64,000 bases of DNA from Rhodanobacter denitrificans (GTDB lineage: Bacteria > Pseudomonadota > Gammaproteobacteria > Xanthomonadales > Rhodanobacteraceae). Each line of letters starts with the position of its first letter. Within the stretch, counting starts at the first letter, position 1. The notes under the pieces are model-generated. The model had not been told where the DNA came from, did no database searches, and saw only the letters and a list, made by a program, of their open reading frames with translations. Shown here one piece after another: positions 1-6,975 of this stretch. Where the stretch lies: the NCBI RefSeq assembly GCF_003335105.1, contig NZ_QFWQ01000002.1, positions 1 to 64,000 on the forward strand, read 5' to 3'. A program made the position numbers and the translations under genes.

Positions 1-47
1 GAGAACACGTTCTTCGCCAAGTCCACACCCAGGGTTATAGTGCTCAT
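1..47 (-). CDS. IS110/IS1111-family transposase, 5' end only (cut by window edge)
   Basis: Reading leftward from the ATG complementary to 45-47, the frame gives MSTITLGVDLAKNVF, the typical N-terminus of IS110-family (IS1111 subgroup) transposases. It includes the first acidic residue of the RuvC-like DEDD catalytic fold (GVDLAK). A GAGGAAG ribosome binding site lies just upstream. Only 15 codons are in the window; the rest lies to the left. The gene points away from the cassette array that begins at about 130. IS1111-attC elements are known to insert site-specifically into integron attC sites, and the adjacent attC here has lost its outer half, which fits such an insertion. The family call is firm from the N-terminus; completeness of the element cannot be judged. 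Confidence 0.8.
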   Translation of the reverse strand, partial: MSTITLGVDLAKNVF

Positions 48-48
48 G

Positions 49-122
49 GAGACTTCCTCTTCTGCTGACGGTTGTTTCGCAACACCATCATGGCCCTCGA
101 GGCCGAAAGGGGAGGAAGTCTC
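49..122. repeat. Inverted repeat upstream of the IS110-type transposase, probable IS end
   Basis: GAGACTTCCTC at 49-59 is repeated in inverted orientation at 112-122, 11 of 11 bases. The inner arm contains the transposase ribosome binding site. The segment 60-111 holds no gene. The outer arm lies 8-10 bp from where recognisable attC sequence resumes, at about 130, so it probably marks the subterminal end of the insertion sequence. IS1111 elements have subterminal rather than terminal inverted repeats. The exact IS boundary cannot be fixed without the other end. Confidence 0.5.
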
Positions 123-176
123 TTTTTACTCGTTCAAGGCGGACGGCTTCGCCGCCGCTTAACTCAAGCGTTAGAT
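123..176 (+). other. attC recombination site 1 of an integron cassette array, outer half replaced by IS
   Basis: The inner hairpin GGCGGACGGCTTCGCCGCC (138-156) is followed by CTTAACTCAAGCG and the core GTTAGAT (170-176), matching the GTTRRRY cleavage consensus. CGTTCAAG at 131-138 pairs imperfectly with CTTAACTCAAG as L''/L'. The expected outer R'' element (RYYYAAC) to the left is missing: the sequence there is CTCTTTTTACT, next to the probable IS end. The layout is that of a Pseudomonas/class 1 type attC. Cleavage would be between G170 and T171. Confidence 0.8.
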
Positions 177-179
177 CCC

Positions 180-452
180 ATGACCAACACTGTCGAATGC
201 CATGCGCACGGGGAGGAAGAGCAGACCTTCGTTTGCCAACATCTCGTCAGCGCTCTCGGCACGGGCGAGAAGGTTGGGTTCTTTTGGTCAGGTGGTCCGC
301 GGGGGGACGCTTGGTGCTCCGCATGTGAGGAAGTTCGCCTCCGCGAGGGTGGTTCTACCGGCGATTGGAATGATCGTTCCGAGGCGTTTGCTGGCATCAA
401 ACTTCTATGCGGTGCGTGCTACGACCGGTTGCGTGCGCAGCATGGCATCTAA
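180..452 (+). CDS. Integron cassette protein, small Cys/His-rich, unknown function
   Basis: A 90-residue protein starting 4 bp after the GTTAGAT core of attC site 1 and ending with a TAA that forms part of the R'' element (ATCTAAC) of attC site 2. That gene/attC packing is typical of integron cassettes. Metal-ligand-like residues are arranged as CHAH (residues 8-11), FVCQHL (about 18-23), WCSAC (about 46-50) and LLCGAC (about 76-81), suggesting a small zinc-binding fold. Proteins with the FVCQHL and CSAC/CxAC motifs are recurrent hypotheticals in bacteria, but I know no function. There is no signal peptide or membrane segment. The ATG at 180 is preferred over an upstream in-frame start at 72 because the latter would read through the attC site. 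Confidence 0.75.
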   Translation: MTNTVECHAHGEEEQTFVCQHLVSALGTGEKVGFFWSGGPRGDAWCSACEEVRLREGGSTGDWNDRSEAFAGIKLLCGACYDRLRAQHGI

Positions 453-503
453 CATTTCATTTGAGGCGGACGGCTTCGCCGCCGCCTTACTCCAGCGTTT
501 AGA
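447..503 (+). other. attC recombination site 2
   Basis: R'' ATCTAAC (447-453), L'' CATTTGAGGCGG, the hairpin GGCGGACGGCTTCGCCGCC (465-483, identical to that of site 1), L' CCTTACTCCAG, and an R' of CGTTTAGA (496-503). The R' core has an extra T compared with the GTTRRRY consensus, so this site may be less active. L'' and L' are complementary over most of their length. Together with site 1 it bounds a cassette of about 327 bp. Confidence 0.8.
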
Positions 504-527
504 CGCCCTCAAACCGGAGAACGCACC

Positions 528-776
528 ATGCTGCAAATGAGGCCCAGCTGCGAGTGCTGCGATCGAGAGCTGCCGCCCGAGTCCAAGGGCGCTTGCATCT
601 GCTCGTTCGAGTGCACATTCTGCGAGTCCTGTGCCACCGCTGTCCTTGGTGGCATCTGCCCCAACTGCGGCGGCGAACTCCTGGCACGACCCGCACGCCC
701 AATCGAGAAGCTGGCCAACAATCCGGCCTCTACGCAGCGGGTCTACAAGCCAAGCGGTTGCGTCCAGGCTGCGTAG
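528..776 (+). CDS. DUF1272 domain-containing zinc-ribbon protein, cassette-borne
   Basis: An 82-residue protein. The N-terminal 60 residues match the DUF1272 family: MRPSCECCDRELP, then CSFECTFCESC and CPNCGGEL. Cys pairs at about residues 8/11, 25/29/32/35 and 45/48 would bind zinc. The function of DUF1272 is not established. The C-terminal tail of about 22 residues is not conserved in what I recall of the family. The gene lies between attC sites 2 and 3 in the same orientation as the neighbouring cassettes, so it was very probably acquired as a cassette. There is no promoter-like sequence in the 25 bp before it, consistent with expression from an upstream cassette promoter. Confidence 0.85.
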   Translation: MLQMRPSCECCDRELPPESKGACICSFECTFCESCATAVLGGICPNCGGELLARPARPIEKLANNPASTQRVYKPSGCVQAA

Positions 777-863
777 CCATGTTCTCCATGTGCATCGTCG
801 GCCAGTGCGTAATCGTCGTCGGCGCCGGGCGCCCCGTGGCGCAGGCCGACGGCAAGGCCGGGC

Positions 864-941
864 GTCCAACCCATCGCTCGAGCGGACGCTCATCAGCTGG
901 CTTCGCCATCTGTTAGCCGCCACTCAACTCCAGCGTTAGGT
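864..941 (+). other. attC recombination site 3 (degenerate, longer)
   Basis: R'' GTCCAAC (864-870) and R' GTTAGGT (935-941) match the RYYYAAC and GTTRRRY consensus. The inner arms CGAGCGGACGCT and AGCCGCCACTCAACTC pair partly. The total length of about 78 bp is in the usual attC range (57-141 bp). The inner hairpin differs from sites 1 and 2, so this site has a different origin. The stretch 777-863 between the DUF1272 stop codon and this site shows no gene. Confidence 0.7.
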
Positions 942-946
942 TGCAG

Positions 947-2008
947 ATGAGCATCCAGGTACGTCCCGCCGAGGTCGCCGATGCTGTGGCCGCTATCGCT
1001 ACGGTGAGAGCGTCCATCTCGAGTTTGTGTACCGCCGACCATCGAGACGACCATGGCACCCTATCGGCGTGGATTGGCAACAAGACTGCGGACAACTTCG
1101 GCACGTGGATCGCGAATCCCGATAACTTCTGTGTGGTGGCAGCGTCTGACGAGACCATCGCGGGCGTTGGCCTGCTCCACCGAAGCGGCGAGGTCCAGCT
1201 CTTCTATCTCGCGCCCGGCTGCCAGCGGCAGGGCACTGGACGTGCCCTCTATCGGGCGCTGGAAGCACAGGCGGATCGGTGGGGGTTGGCTCGGCTGCAC
1301 CTGGACAGTACAGATCATGCCCGTCCATTCTACGAAGCCATGGGTTATCGACCGGTTGGTTCTGCCGTGCCCCGCTTCGGAGTGTTGCGGTGCTTCCCGT
1401 ACGAGAAGTGGCTGCAACCCAACAATTCCCCGGAGGCACCATTGCCCGTCATCCGACCAGCCAACCCCAGCGACGCAGGACCACTTTCGCGGCTTGCCGA
1501 GGCGACCTTCCGAGGCACCTTCGATGCCGCGAATACGCCCGAAGACATGGCCCTCCACTGCCGCACCAGCTACAGCGAGGCGATCCAGGCGGGCGAGATT
1601 GCCAACCCTCACATGGTTACCCTGCTTTGCGATGGCGATGAAGGGCTGGTCGGGTTTGCCCAGCTGCGCTGGGGTGATGCCCCGGATTGTGTCGCGGCCC
1701 GATCCCCAGGCGAGATCCAGCGGCTGTATGTTGCCGACGCGTGGCATGGCAAGGGCATCGCGCAGGGCCTCATGGACGCCTGCATCGAAGCACTGCAGAT
1801 ACGCGGCTCGGACGTGGTCTGGCTGGGCGTATGGGAGCACAACCCGCGGGCGATCTCGTTCTACAGGAAGTGCGGCTTCGTCGAGGTCGGCGACCACGTC
1901 TTCCCGCTGGGCAACGACCCGCAGCGGGATGTCGTGATGGCACGATCCATCCCAGGCTCATCATCGAACACCGGACCACAACGCGGAACACCCGGAGAAC
2001 GGCCATGA
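947..2008 (+). CDS. GNAT-family N-acetyltransferase with two tandem GNAT domains
   Basis: 353 residues. Domain 1 (about 5-150) has the acetyl-CoA motif QRQGTGRAL and a C-terminal FYEAMGYRPVG. Domain 2 (about 165-335) has the motif WHGKGIAQGL and FYRKCGFVEVG, typical GNAT motif A and beta-6/alpha-4 signatures. Each domain looks complete. The ATG at 947 is preferred over an in-frame TTG at 941 that overlaps the attC core. The start lies 6 bp after the GTTAGGT core of attC site 3, so this may be the last cassette of the array, but no attC site is recognisable after its stop. The substrate is unknown; some double-GNAT proteins acetylate antibiotics or amino compounds, which cannot be inferred here. 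Confidence 0.85.
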   Translation: MSIQVRPAEVADAVAAIATVRASISSLCTADHRDDHGTLSAWIGNKTADNFGTWIANPDNFCVVAASDETIAGVGLLHRSGEVQLFYLAPGCQRQGTGRALYRALEAQADRWGLARLHLDSTDHARPFYEAMGYRPVGSAVPRFGVLRCFPYEKWLQPNNSPEAPLPVIRPANPSDAGPLSRLAEATFRGTFDAANTPEDMALHCRTSYSEAIQAGEIANPHMVTLLCDGDEGLVGFAQLRWGDAPDCVAARSPGEIQRLYVADAWHGKGIAQGLMDACIEALQIRGSDVVWLGVWEHNPRAISFYRKCGFVEVGDHVFPLGNDPQRDVVMARSIPGSSSNTGPQRGTPGERP

Positions 2009-2122
2009 ACTACAAGGGCAGCCGTCACCGCGGCAGGGTGACGTTCGAGGTGGAAGGCGGGATCGGGGAAGCACTGCCGGCCTCCCCATTGACGGGCGAT
2101 CGACCGCCCATGGCCGCATGAC

Positions 2123-2557
2123 ATGAGCGATCCCGCCTACGCCATCCTCCAAGCTACCCCGAGCGCCAGCGTCTACAACGCCCTGCGCACCGGCGCGGGG
2201 CTCGGCGCGAAGACCGAAGAGGCGGCCAGGCGCGGGCTGCCGGGCTCGCTGTTCGCGGTGCAGATCCTGCATCGCGGTGAGCCGATCGGCATGGGCCGCG
2301 TCATCGGGGACGGCGGATGCTTCTACCAGGTGGTCGACATCGCGGTGCTGCCAGCGCACCAGGGCAAGGGCCTGGGCAAGCGCATCATGAGGGAGATCAT
2401 GGACTACCTCGATGCGAACGTGCCGCCCGGCGGCTATGTCAGCCTGATCGCTGACGGCCGGGCGCAGGAGTTGTACGCCCGGTTCGGCTTCGAACTGACC
2501 GCACCGGCGGGCGTCGGCATGGCATGGCGGCCCGGGACCGCACGACCGCCCGGCTGA
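2123..2557 (+). CDS. GNAT-family N-acetyltransferase
   Basis: 144 residues, a single GNAT domain. The acetyl-CoA binding motif HQGKGLGKRIM sits at about residues 82-92, preceded by the beta-4 strand VVDIAVLP, and the C-terminal strand-helix is ELYARFGFELT. It resembles small arylalkylamine/aminoglycoside-like GNAT proteins, but the substrate cannot be read from the sequence. It lies 114 bp after the double-GNAT gene in the same orientation; no attC lies between them. A short 38-codon frame (2005-2121) fills the gap but has no supporting features. Confidence 0.85.
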   Translation: MSDPAYAILQATPSASVYNALRTGAGLGAKTEEAARRGLPGSLFAVQILHRGEPIGMGRVIGDGGCFYQVVDIAVLPAHQGKGLGKRIMREIMDYLDANVPPGGYVSLIADGRAQELYARFGFELTAPAGVGMAWRPGTARPPG

Positions 2558-2619
2558 TCCAGCGCGTTCTTCCCGCCGCTCCATTGCGGCATGTCGAAAT
2601 CACCTCGCCAGGAGGTGCC

Positions 2620-2838
2620 ATGTCCGTACCAATCGGGGTGGCGCAGGTGGTCGCCGCGTTCGCGGCATGCCGGAACCGGCACGGTATGGATGCGTTCGCC
2701 GCGCTGTTCGCGCCAGATGCGGAGTTCGCCAACGTGGCAGGCCGGTGGTGGAAGGGCTGCGCCGGAATCGGGGCTGCCCACGAGTTCGCCCACGCCATGC
2801 CGTTCCGCCACTTGATGGCTACACGGATACCGGGCTGA
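2620..2838 (+). pseudogene. Truncated SnoaL-like (SgcJ/EcaC family) protein
   Basis: 72 residues with a good GGAGG ribosome binding site 4 bp before the ATG. The sequence VVAAFAACRNRHGMDAFAAL, FAPDAEFANVAG and WWKGCAGI is the N-terminal half of the SnoaL-like fold found in SgcJ/EcaC-type proteins, normally about 125-150 residues. After residue 65 (MPFRHL) similarity stops, and the frame runs 20 bp into the end of the convergent EAL-domain gene. The C-terminal half is missing, so this is most likely a gene remnant produced at the junction between the accessory segment and the core chromosome near 2815. Confidence 0.65.
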
Positions 2839-5701
2839 AGCGCTCCTCGGCCGACGCCGCGGGCAGCGCGGGGCCGAGATGGTTGCCCTGCAGTTCGTCG
2901 CAGCCGGCGGCGGCGAGGAAATCGGCCTGTGGCCCCGTCGCCACGCCTTCGGCGGCGACGCGCATGTGCAGCTCGTGGGCCACGGCCATGATGGTGCGCA
3001 CGATCGCCGCGTCGGCCTCATCCAGCGGCAGGCCGCGCACGAAGCTCTGGTCGATCTTCAGCTTGTCGATCGGGAACTGCTTCAGGTAGGCCAGGCTGGA
3101 ATAGCCGGTGCCGAAGTCGTCCAGCGACAGCCGGATGCCCAGCGCCTTCAGCTCGGCCAGCCTCAGCCGCACCCGCCACACGTTTTCCATGAACGTGCTC
3201 TCGGTGATCTCGATATCCAGCATCGCCGGCGGCACCGCATGGCGCCGCAGTGCGTCGGCGACCTGGCCGACCAGGCCCGGGCGCTGCAGCTGCTGCGCCG
3301 CCACGTTCACCGCGAGGGTGAAGTCGCGATAGCCGCGATCCAGCCATTCGCGCAGTTGCCGGCACGCGGCGTCGATCACCCATTCGCCGATCTCGGGCAT
3401 CAGGCCCAGCGCCTCGGCGACCGGGATGAAGCGGCCCGGCAGCACCTGGCCGAGCTGCCGGCTGTTCCAGCGCAGCAGGGCCTCGAAGCCGGTCATGCAG
3501 CGGTCGGCGGCGCGGTACTGCGGCTGGTAGTAGAGCTCCAGCTCGCCGAGCCGGATGGCGTCGCGCAGGTGGTTGCCGAGCTGCAGCCGGTCCTCCAGGT
3601 TCTGCATCTCGGCGGCGGAGAATTCGACGACGCAGTCGCGCCCTTCCTGCTTGGCCTGGTACATCGCCGCCTCGGCGCGGCGCAGCAGGCTCTTCGGGTC
3701 GCGGCCGTGGACGGGGGAATAGCTGATGCCCACGCTGGCGGTGAGCCGCAGGCGATAGCCAGGCCCTTCCAGCGGCTCGGCCACGGCCTGGCGCAGCCGT
3801 TCGGCCAGTTCCAGCGCGCCGACGGACGACAGTCCGGCAGCAGCCACCACGAATTCGTCGCCGGCGACGCGGGCGACCTGGCCCTGCCCGCCCGCCGCGG
3901 CCTGCAGGCGGGCGGCCAGCCGCTGCAGCACGTCATCGCCGGCGGCATGGCTGACCGAGGCGTTGACCAGCTGGAAACGGTCCAGCCCGATCGCCAGCAA
4001 CGAGGTCGATCCGCCCGGATCGCGCAGCATCCCCTCCACCACCTGTTCCAGCAGCAGATAGTGCGGTAGCCCGGTGACCAGGTCGTGGCTGGACGCATAG
4101 GCCAGCTCCGCCTCGATCCGGCGCCGCTCGGTGATGTCGCGCGCCACCGCATAGAGCAGCCCGTCGGGTGCGGCGAACGAGACCCACTCCAGCAGCCGCT
4201 CGCCGCCGTCGCGGCAGATGCAGCGGTTGACGAAGTCGTATACCGGCTGCCCGGCGGCATCCCGCTGCAACATCGGATCCTTGTCGGTGCTCCCATCTTC
4301 CATGCGCAGAAACTCGCGGTAGCTGCGCGACTTCAGCTCGTCGGCGGCATAGCCGGTGACGCGCGGCAGCGACGGGTTGAACTGCACCAGCCGCTGCGTG
4401 CGCGGATCGAGGATGCAGAAGATCTCCAGCGACATCTCGAAGAAGCGGTTGCGCTCGCGCAGGCGGCGGGTCAGCCGGTCGCTCTCGATCGCGATGCCGG
4501 TGATCGGCAGCATGCGGTCGATGCTGTGCAACTCCTCGGGGCGCGGCTCGCGCGGCTCGCGGAAGTACACCGCGAAGGTGCCCAGCACCTGGCCGCCGCT
4601 GCCAAACACCGGCGTGGACCAGCAGGCACGCAGGCCGTGCACCAATGCCAGCGACCGGTAGTTTTCCCAGTATGGATGGGTGGTGATGTCGGCCACCACC
4701 ACGCGCTCGCCGCACCAGGCGGCGGTGCCGCAGGAGCCGTGCGCATCGCCGATCTCCAGCCCGTGCAGCGCGCGGCTGTACGCCTCGGGCAGGCTCGGCG
4801 CGGCGCCATGCAGCACGTGCCGGCCGCTCTCGTCGAGCAGCAGCAGCGAGCACAGCGCGCCGGGATTCATCTCCTCGTGCAGGTGCGCGATCTGCTCGAG
4901 GTTCTGCACCAGCGGGCGCTGCGCCGCGATGCCGGCGAGAATCTCGTGCTGACCGGCCTCCAATTGCTCGGCGTGCTTGCGTTCGGTGATGTCCTGGCAC
5001 GCGCCCACCATGCGGATCGCGAGGCCGGCCTCGTCGACATCCACGGCGCCACGGCTGAACAGGGTACGCACCGCGCCGTCCGGGCGCACGATGCGCTCCT
5101 CGAACTCGAACGGCAGGTGATCCACGGCCGCCTGCTCGATCACCTGCCGCACGTGCTGGCTGTCCTGCGGGTGCACCAGCGCCAGGTAGGCCTCGAACGT
5201 GGCCGCATGCCGCCCCGGAGCCACGCCATAGATGCGATACAGCTCCGCCGACCAGGCCACCCGGTTGGCCGCGATATCCCACTCCCAGCTGCCGATGTGT
5301 GCCACCTGCTGGGCCTGGGTCAGCATCCGCTGTTGCTGCAACAGCTCGTGCTCGGCCCGCTTGCGCTCGGTGATGTCGAGGAAATAGATGGTCAGCCCGT
5401 CAACCGACGGGTAGATGCGGTTCTCGAACCAGCGTTCGTACGGCGGGTAGTACGCCTCGATCTGCAACGGCCGCTGCTCGGCCATCGCCTGCTCGTAGGC
5501 GCGGTGGAACGGCTGGTCGACGCCTTCGGGGAATTCGGTCCATATGTGGCGGCCGACCAGATCCTCCGCGCGTCGCCCGAAGAGTTCGCAGGCCTTCGCG
5601 TTGAGGTAGGTGTAACGCCAATCCCTGTCCAATGCCACGTAGGCATCGGTGATGCGCTCGAACACCTGGTGAAATTCCAGTTCCGACGGAGTGCGTTCCA
5701 T
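2819..5701 (-). CDS. PAS/GAF sensor protein with GGDEF and EAL domains (cyclic di-GMP turnover)
   Basis: 960 residues, cytosolic, with no membrane segment. Order: PAS (about 10-115), PAS_3-type (about 125-245, HIGSWEWD), GAF (about 250-405, SCGTAAWCGERV), PAS (about 410-525), GGDEF (about 535-695), EAL (about 705-950). The cyclase signature reads AGDEF instead of GGDEF, so diguanylate cyclase activity is doubtful. The EAL domain keeps FEALLRW, IEITES, DDFGTGYSS and KIDQSFV, so phosphodiesterase activity is likely. Near the C-terminus, EGVAT and QGNHLG replace the usual EGVET and QGYLFG; that part may be weakened. The end meets a truncated convergent gene. It probably lowers cyclic di-GMP in response to an unknown ligand. 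Confidence 0.92.
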   Translation of the reverse strand: MERTPSELEFHQVFERITDAYVALDRDWRYTYLNAKACELFGRRAEDLVGRHIWTEFPEGVDQPFHRAYEQAMAEQRPLQIEAYYPPYERWFENRIYPSVDGLTIYFLDITERKRAEHELLQQQRMLTQAQQVAHIGSWEWDIAANRVAWSAELYRIYGVAPGRHAATFEAYLALVHPQDSQHVRQVIEQAAVDHLPFEFEERIVRPDGAVRTLFSRGAVDVDEAGLAIRMVGACQDITERKHAEQLEAGQHEILAGIAAQRPLVQNLEQIAHLHEEMNPGALCSLLLLDESGRHVLHGAAPSLPEAYSRALHGLEIGDAHGSCGTAAWCGERVVVADITTHPYWENYRSLALVHGLRACWSTPVFGSGGQVLGTFAVYFREPREPRPEELHSIDRMLPITGIAIESDRLTRRLRERNRFFEMSLEIFCILDPRTQRLVQFNPSLPRVTGYAADELKSRSYREFLRMEDGSTDKDPMLQRDAAGQPVYDFVNRCICRDGGERLLEWVSFAAPDGLLYAVARDITERRRIEAELAYASSHDLVTGLPHYLLLEQVVEGMLRDPGGSTSLLAIGLDRFQLVNASVSHAAGDDVLQRLAARLQAAAGGQGQVARVAGDEFVVAAAGLSSVGALELAERLRQAVAEPLEGPGYRLRLTASVGISYSPVHGRDPKSLLRRAEAAMYQAKQEGRDCVVEFSAAEMQNLEDRLQLGNHLRDAIRLGELELYYQPQYRAADRCMTGFEALLRWNSRQLGQVLPGRFIPVAEALGLMPEIGEWVIDAACRQLREWLDRGYRDFTLAVNVAAQQLQRPGLVGQVADALRRHAVPPAMLDIEITESTFMENVWRVRLRLAELKALGIRLSLDDFGTGYSSLAYLKQFPIDKLKIDQSFVRGLPLDEADAAIVRTIMAVAHELHMRVAAEGVATGPQADFLAAAGCDELQGNHLGPALPAASAEERFSPVSV

Positions 5702-5784
5702 GGCGCGTTAGACCCTGTCAGGCGAAGGGATCCGGACAACGTACGCAGGTTAAGCGACCGCGTGTGAATGCCGCAATGACCGAC

Positions 5785-6807
5785 TCAGCGCAAGCTGGAA
5801 CGGCGCACCATCATCTTCACCGGCAGCACCTGGCTGTCGGCCGGCTGGCCGCGGATCAGGCTGAGCAGGCTGTCGACCAGCACTTCGCCGGCCTGCTTGG
5901 TGTCCTGCAGCACGGTGGTCAGCGGCGGGTTGACGAAGCTGGCCATGGGGATGTCGTCGAAGCCGGCCAGCGCCACGTCCTGCGGCACGCGCAGCCCGTG
6001 GTCGCCGAGCGCGCGCATGGCGCCAATCGCAATCAGGTCGCTGGCGGCGAACACCGCGTCGAAGCCGGCCTCGCGCAGGATCAGGCTGCGCATCGCCTCG
6101 TAGCCGGAGCGCTCGGTGCTCTCGGCGTTTTCCTGCAGCGCCGGGTCCACTTCCGCCCCGGCCTGCTGCAGCGCGTCGACGTAGCCGCGATAGCGCCCGA
6201 AGAATTCCGGGTAGTGGCTGGACGCATCGCCGAGGAAGGCGATGCGGCGGCAGCCGCGTTCCAGCAGGTGTTCGGCCACCGCCTGGCCGCCGCGGAAGTT
6301 GTCGCAGCCGATCGATACGCCGGGCTGCTCCGGCAGCACCGCGCCCCAGCGCACGAAGCGGGTGCCCTGGGCGACCAGTTTTTCCAGCTTGTCGGTATAG
6401 GCCAGGTAGTCGCCGTAGCCGAGCAGGATCAGGCCGTCGGCCTTCTTGCTGTCGGCGAAATCGGCGTGCCAGTCGCGCGAGAACTGCTGGAACGAGATCA
6501 GCAGGTCGTAGCCCTGCAGCGCGCAGGCGCGGGTGATCGAGCCCAGCATCGACAGGAAGAACGGGTTGATGTGCGACTCGTCGGCGGTGGGGTCCTCGAA
6601 GAACAGCAGCGCCAGCGTGCCGGTGTGCATCCGGCGCAGGTTGGAGGCGTTCTTGTCGACCTTGTAGTTGAGCTGCTCGGCGGCGGCCTGGATGCGCCGC
6701 CGGGTTTCCTCATTGACCAGCGGGCTGCCGCGCAGCGCACGCGACACCGTGGCCTGGGAAACCCCGGCCAGGTGGGCAATGTCGATCGATGTGGCTTTTC
6801 CCTTCAT
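5785..6807 (-). CDS. LacI-family transcriptional regulator
   Basis: 340 residues. The N-terminal helix-turn-helix (residues 6-30, IDIAHLAGVSQATVSRAL) and hinge helix are classic LacI. The rest is a periplasmic-binding-protein-like ligand domain ending with GFDDIPMASFVNPPLTTV. It lies 168 bp downstream of a sugar porter gene on the same strand and is the best candidate regulator of it. An 18-bp palindrome (8468-8485) upstream of the porter is of the form bound by LacI-family dimers. The inducer is unknown but presumably the transported sugar or a derivative. Confidence 0.93.
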   Translation of the reverse strand: MKGKATSIDIAHLAGVSQATVSRALRGSPLVNEETRRRIQAAAEQLNYKVDKNASNLRRMHTGTLALLFFEDPTADESHINPFFLSMLGSITRACALQGYDLLISFQQFSRDWHADFADSKKADGLILLGYGDYLAYTDKLEKLVAQGTRFVRWGAVLPEQPGVSIGCDNFRGGQAVAEHLLERGCRRIAFLGDASSHYPEFFGRYRGYVDALQQAGAEVDPALQENAESTERSGYEAMRSLILREAGFDAVFAASDLIAIGAMRALGDHGLRVPQDVALAGFDDIPMASFVNPPLTTVLQDTKQAGEVLVDSLLSLIRGQPADSQVLPVKMMVRRSSLR

Positions 6808-6975
6808 CCGCAGCCTGATCCGGAGTCCACCCGCCGCCCGGCACGACGCCGGCGCCCCCGAATCCTAGCCGGTTTGCGCGCCGCCTGTCGTATACCGCCC
6901 GTCGCGCCTCGCGGCAGGCGCAGTCCGGCGCATGCGGCGGGGCGGCCTGGCAGGACGGCCCCTGCTCCGGGGTCT

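Noticed and set aside
2005-2121. 38-codon frame between the two GNAT genes
   Set aside because: The start overlaps the stop of the first GNAT, but there is no recognisable domain, no good ribosome binding site and no codon signal. It is too short to call.
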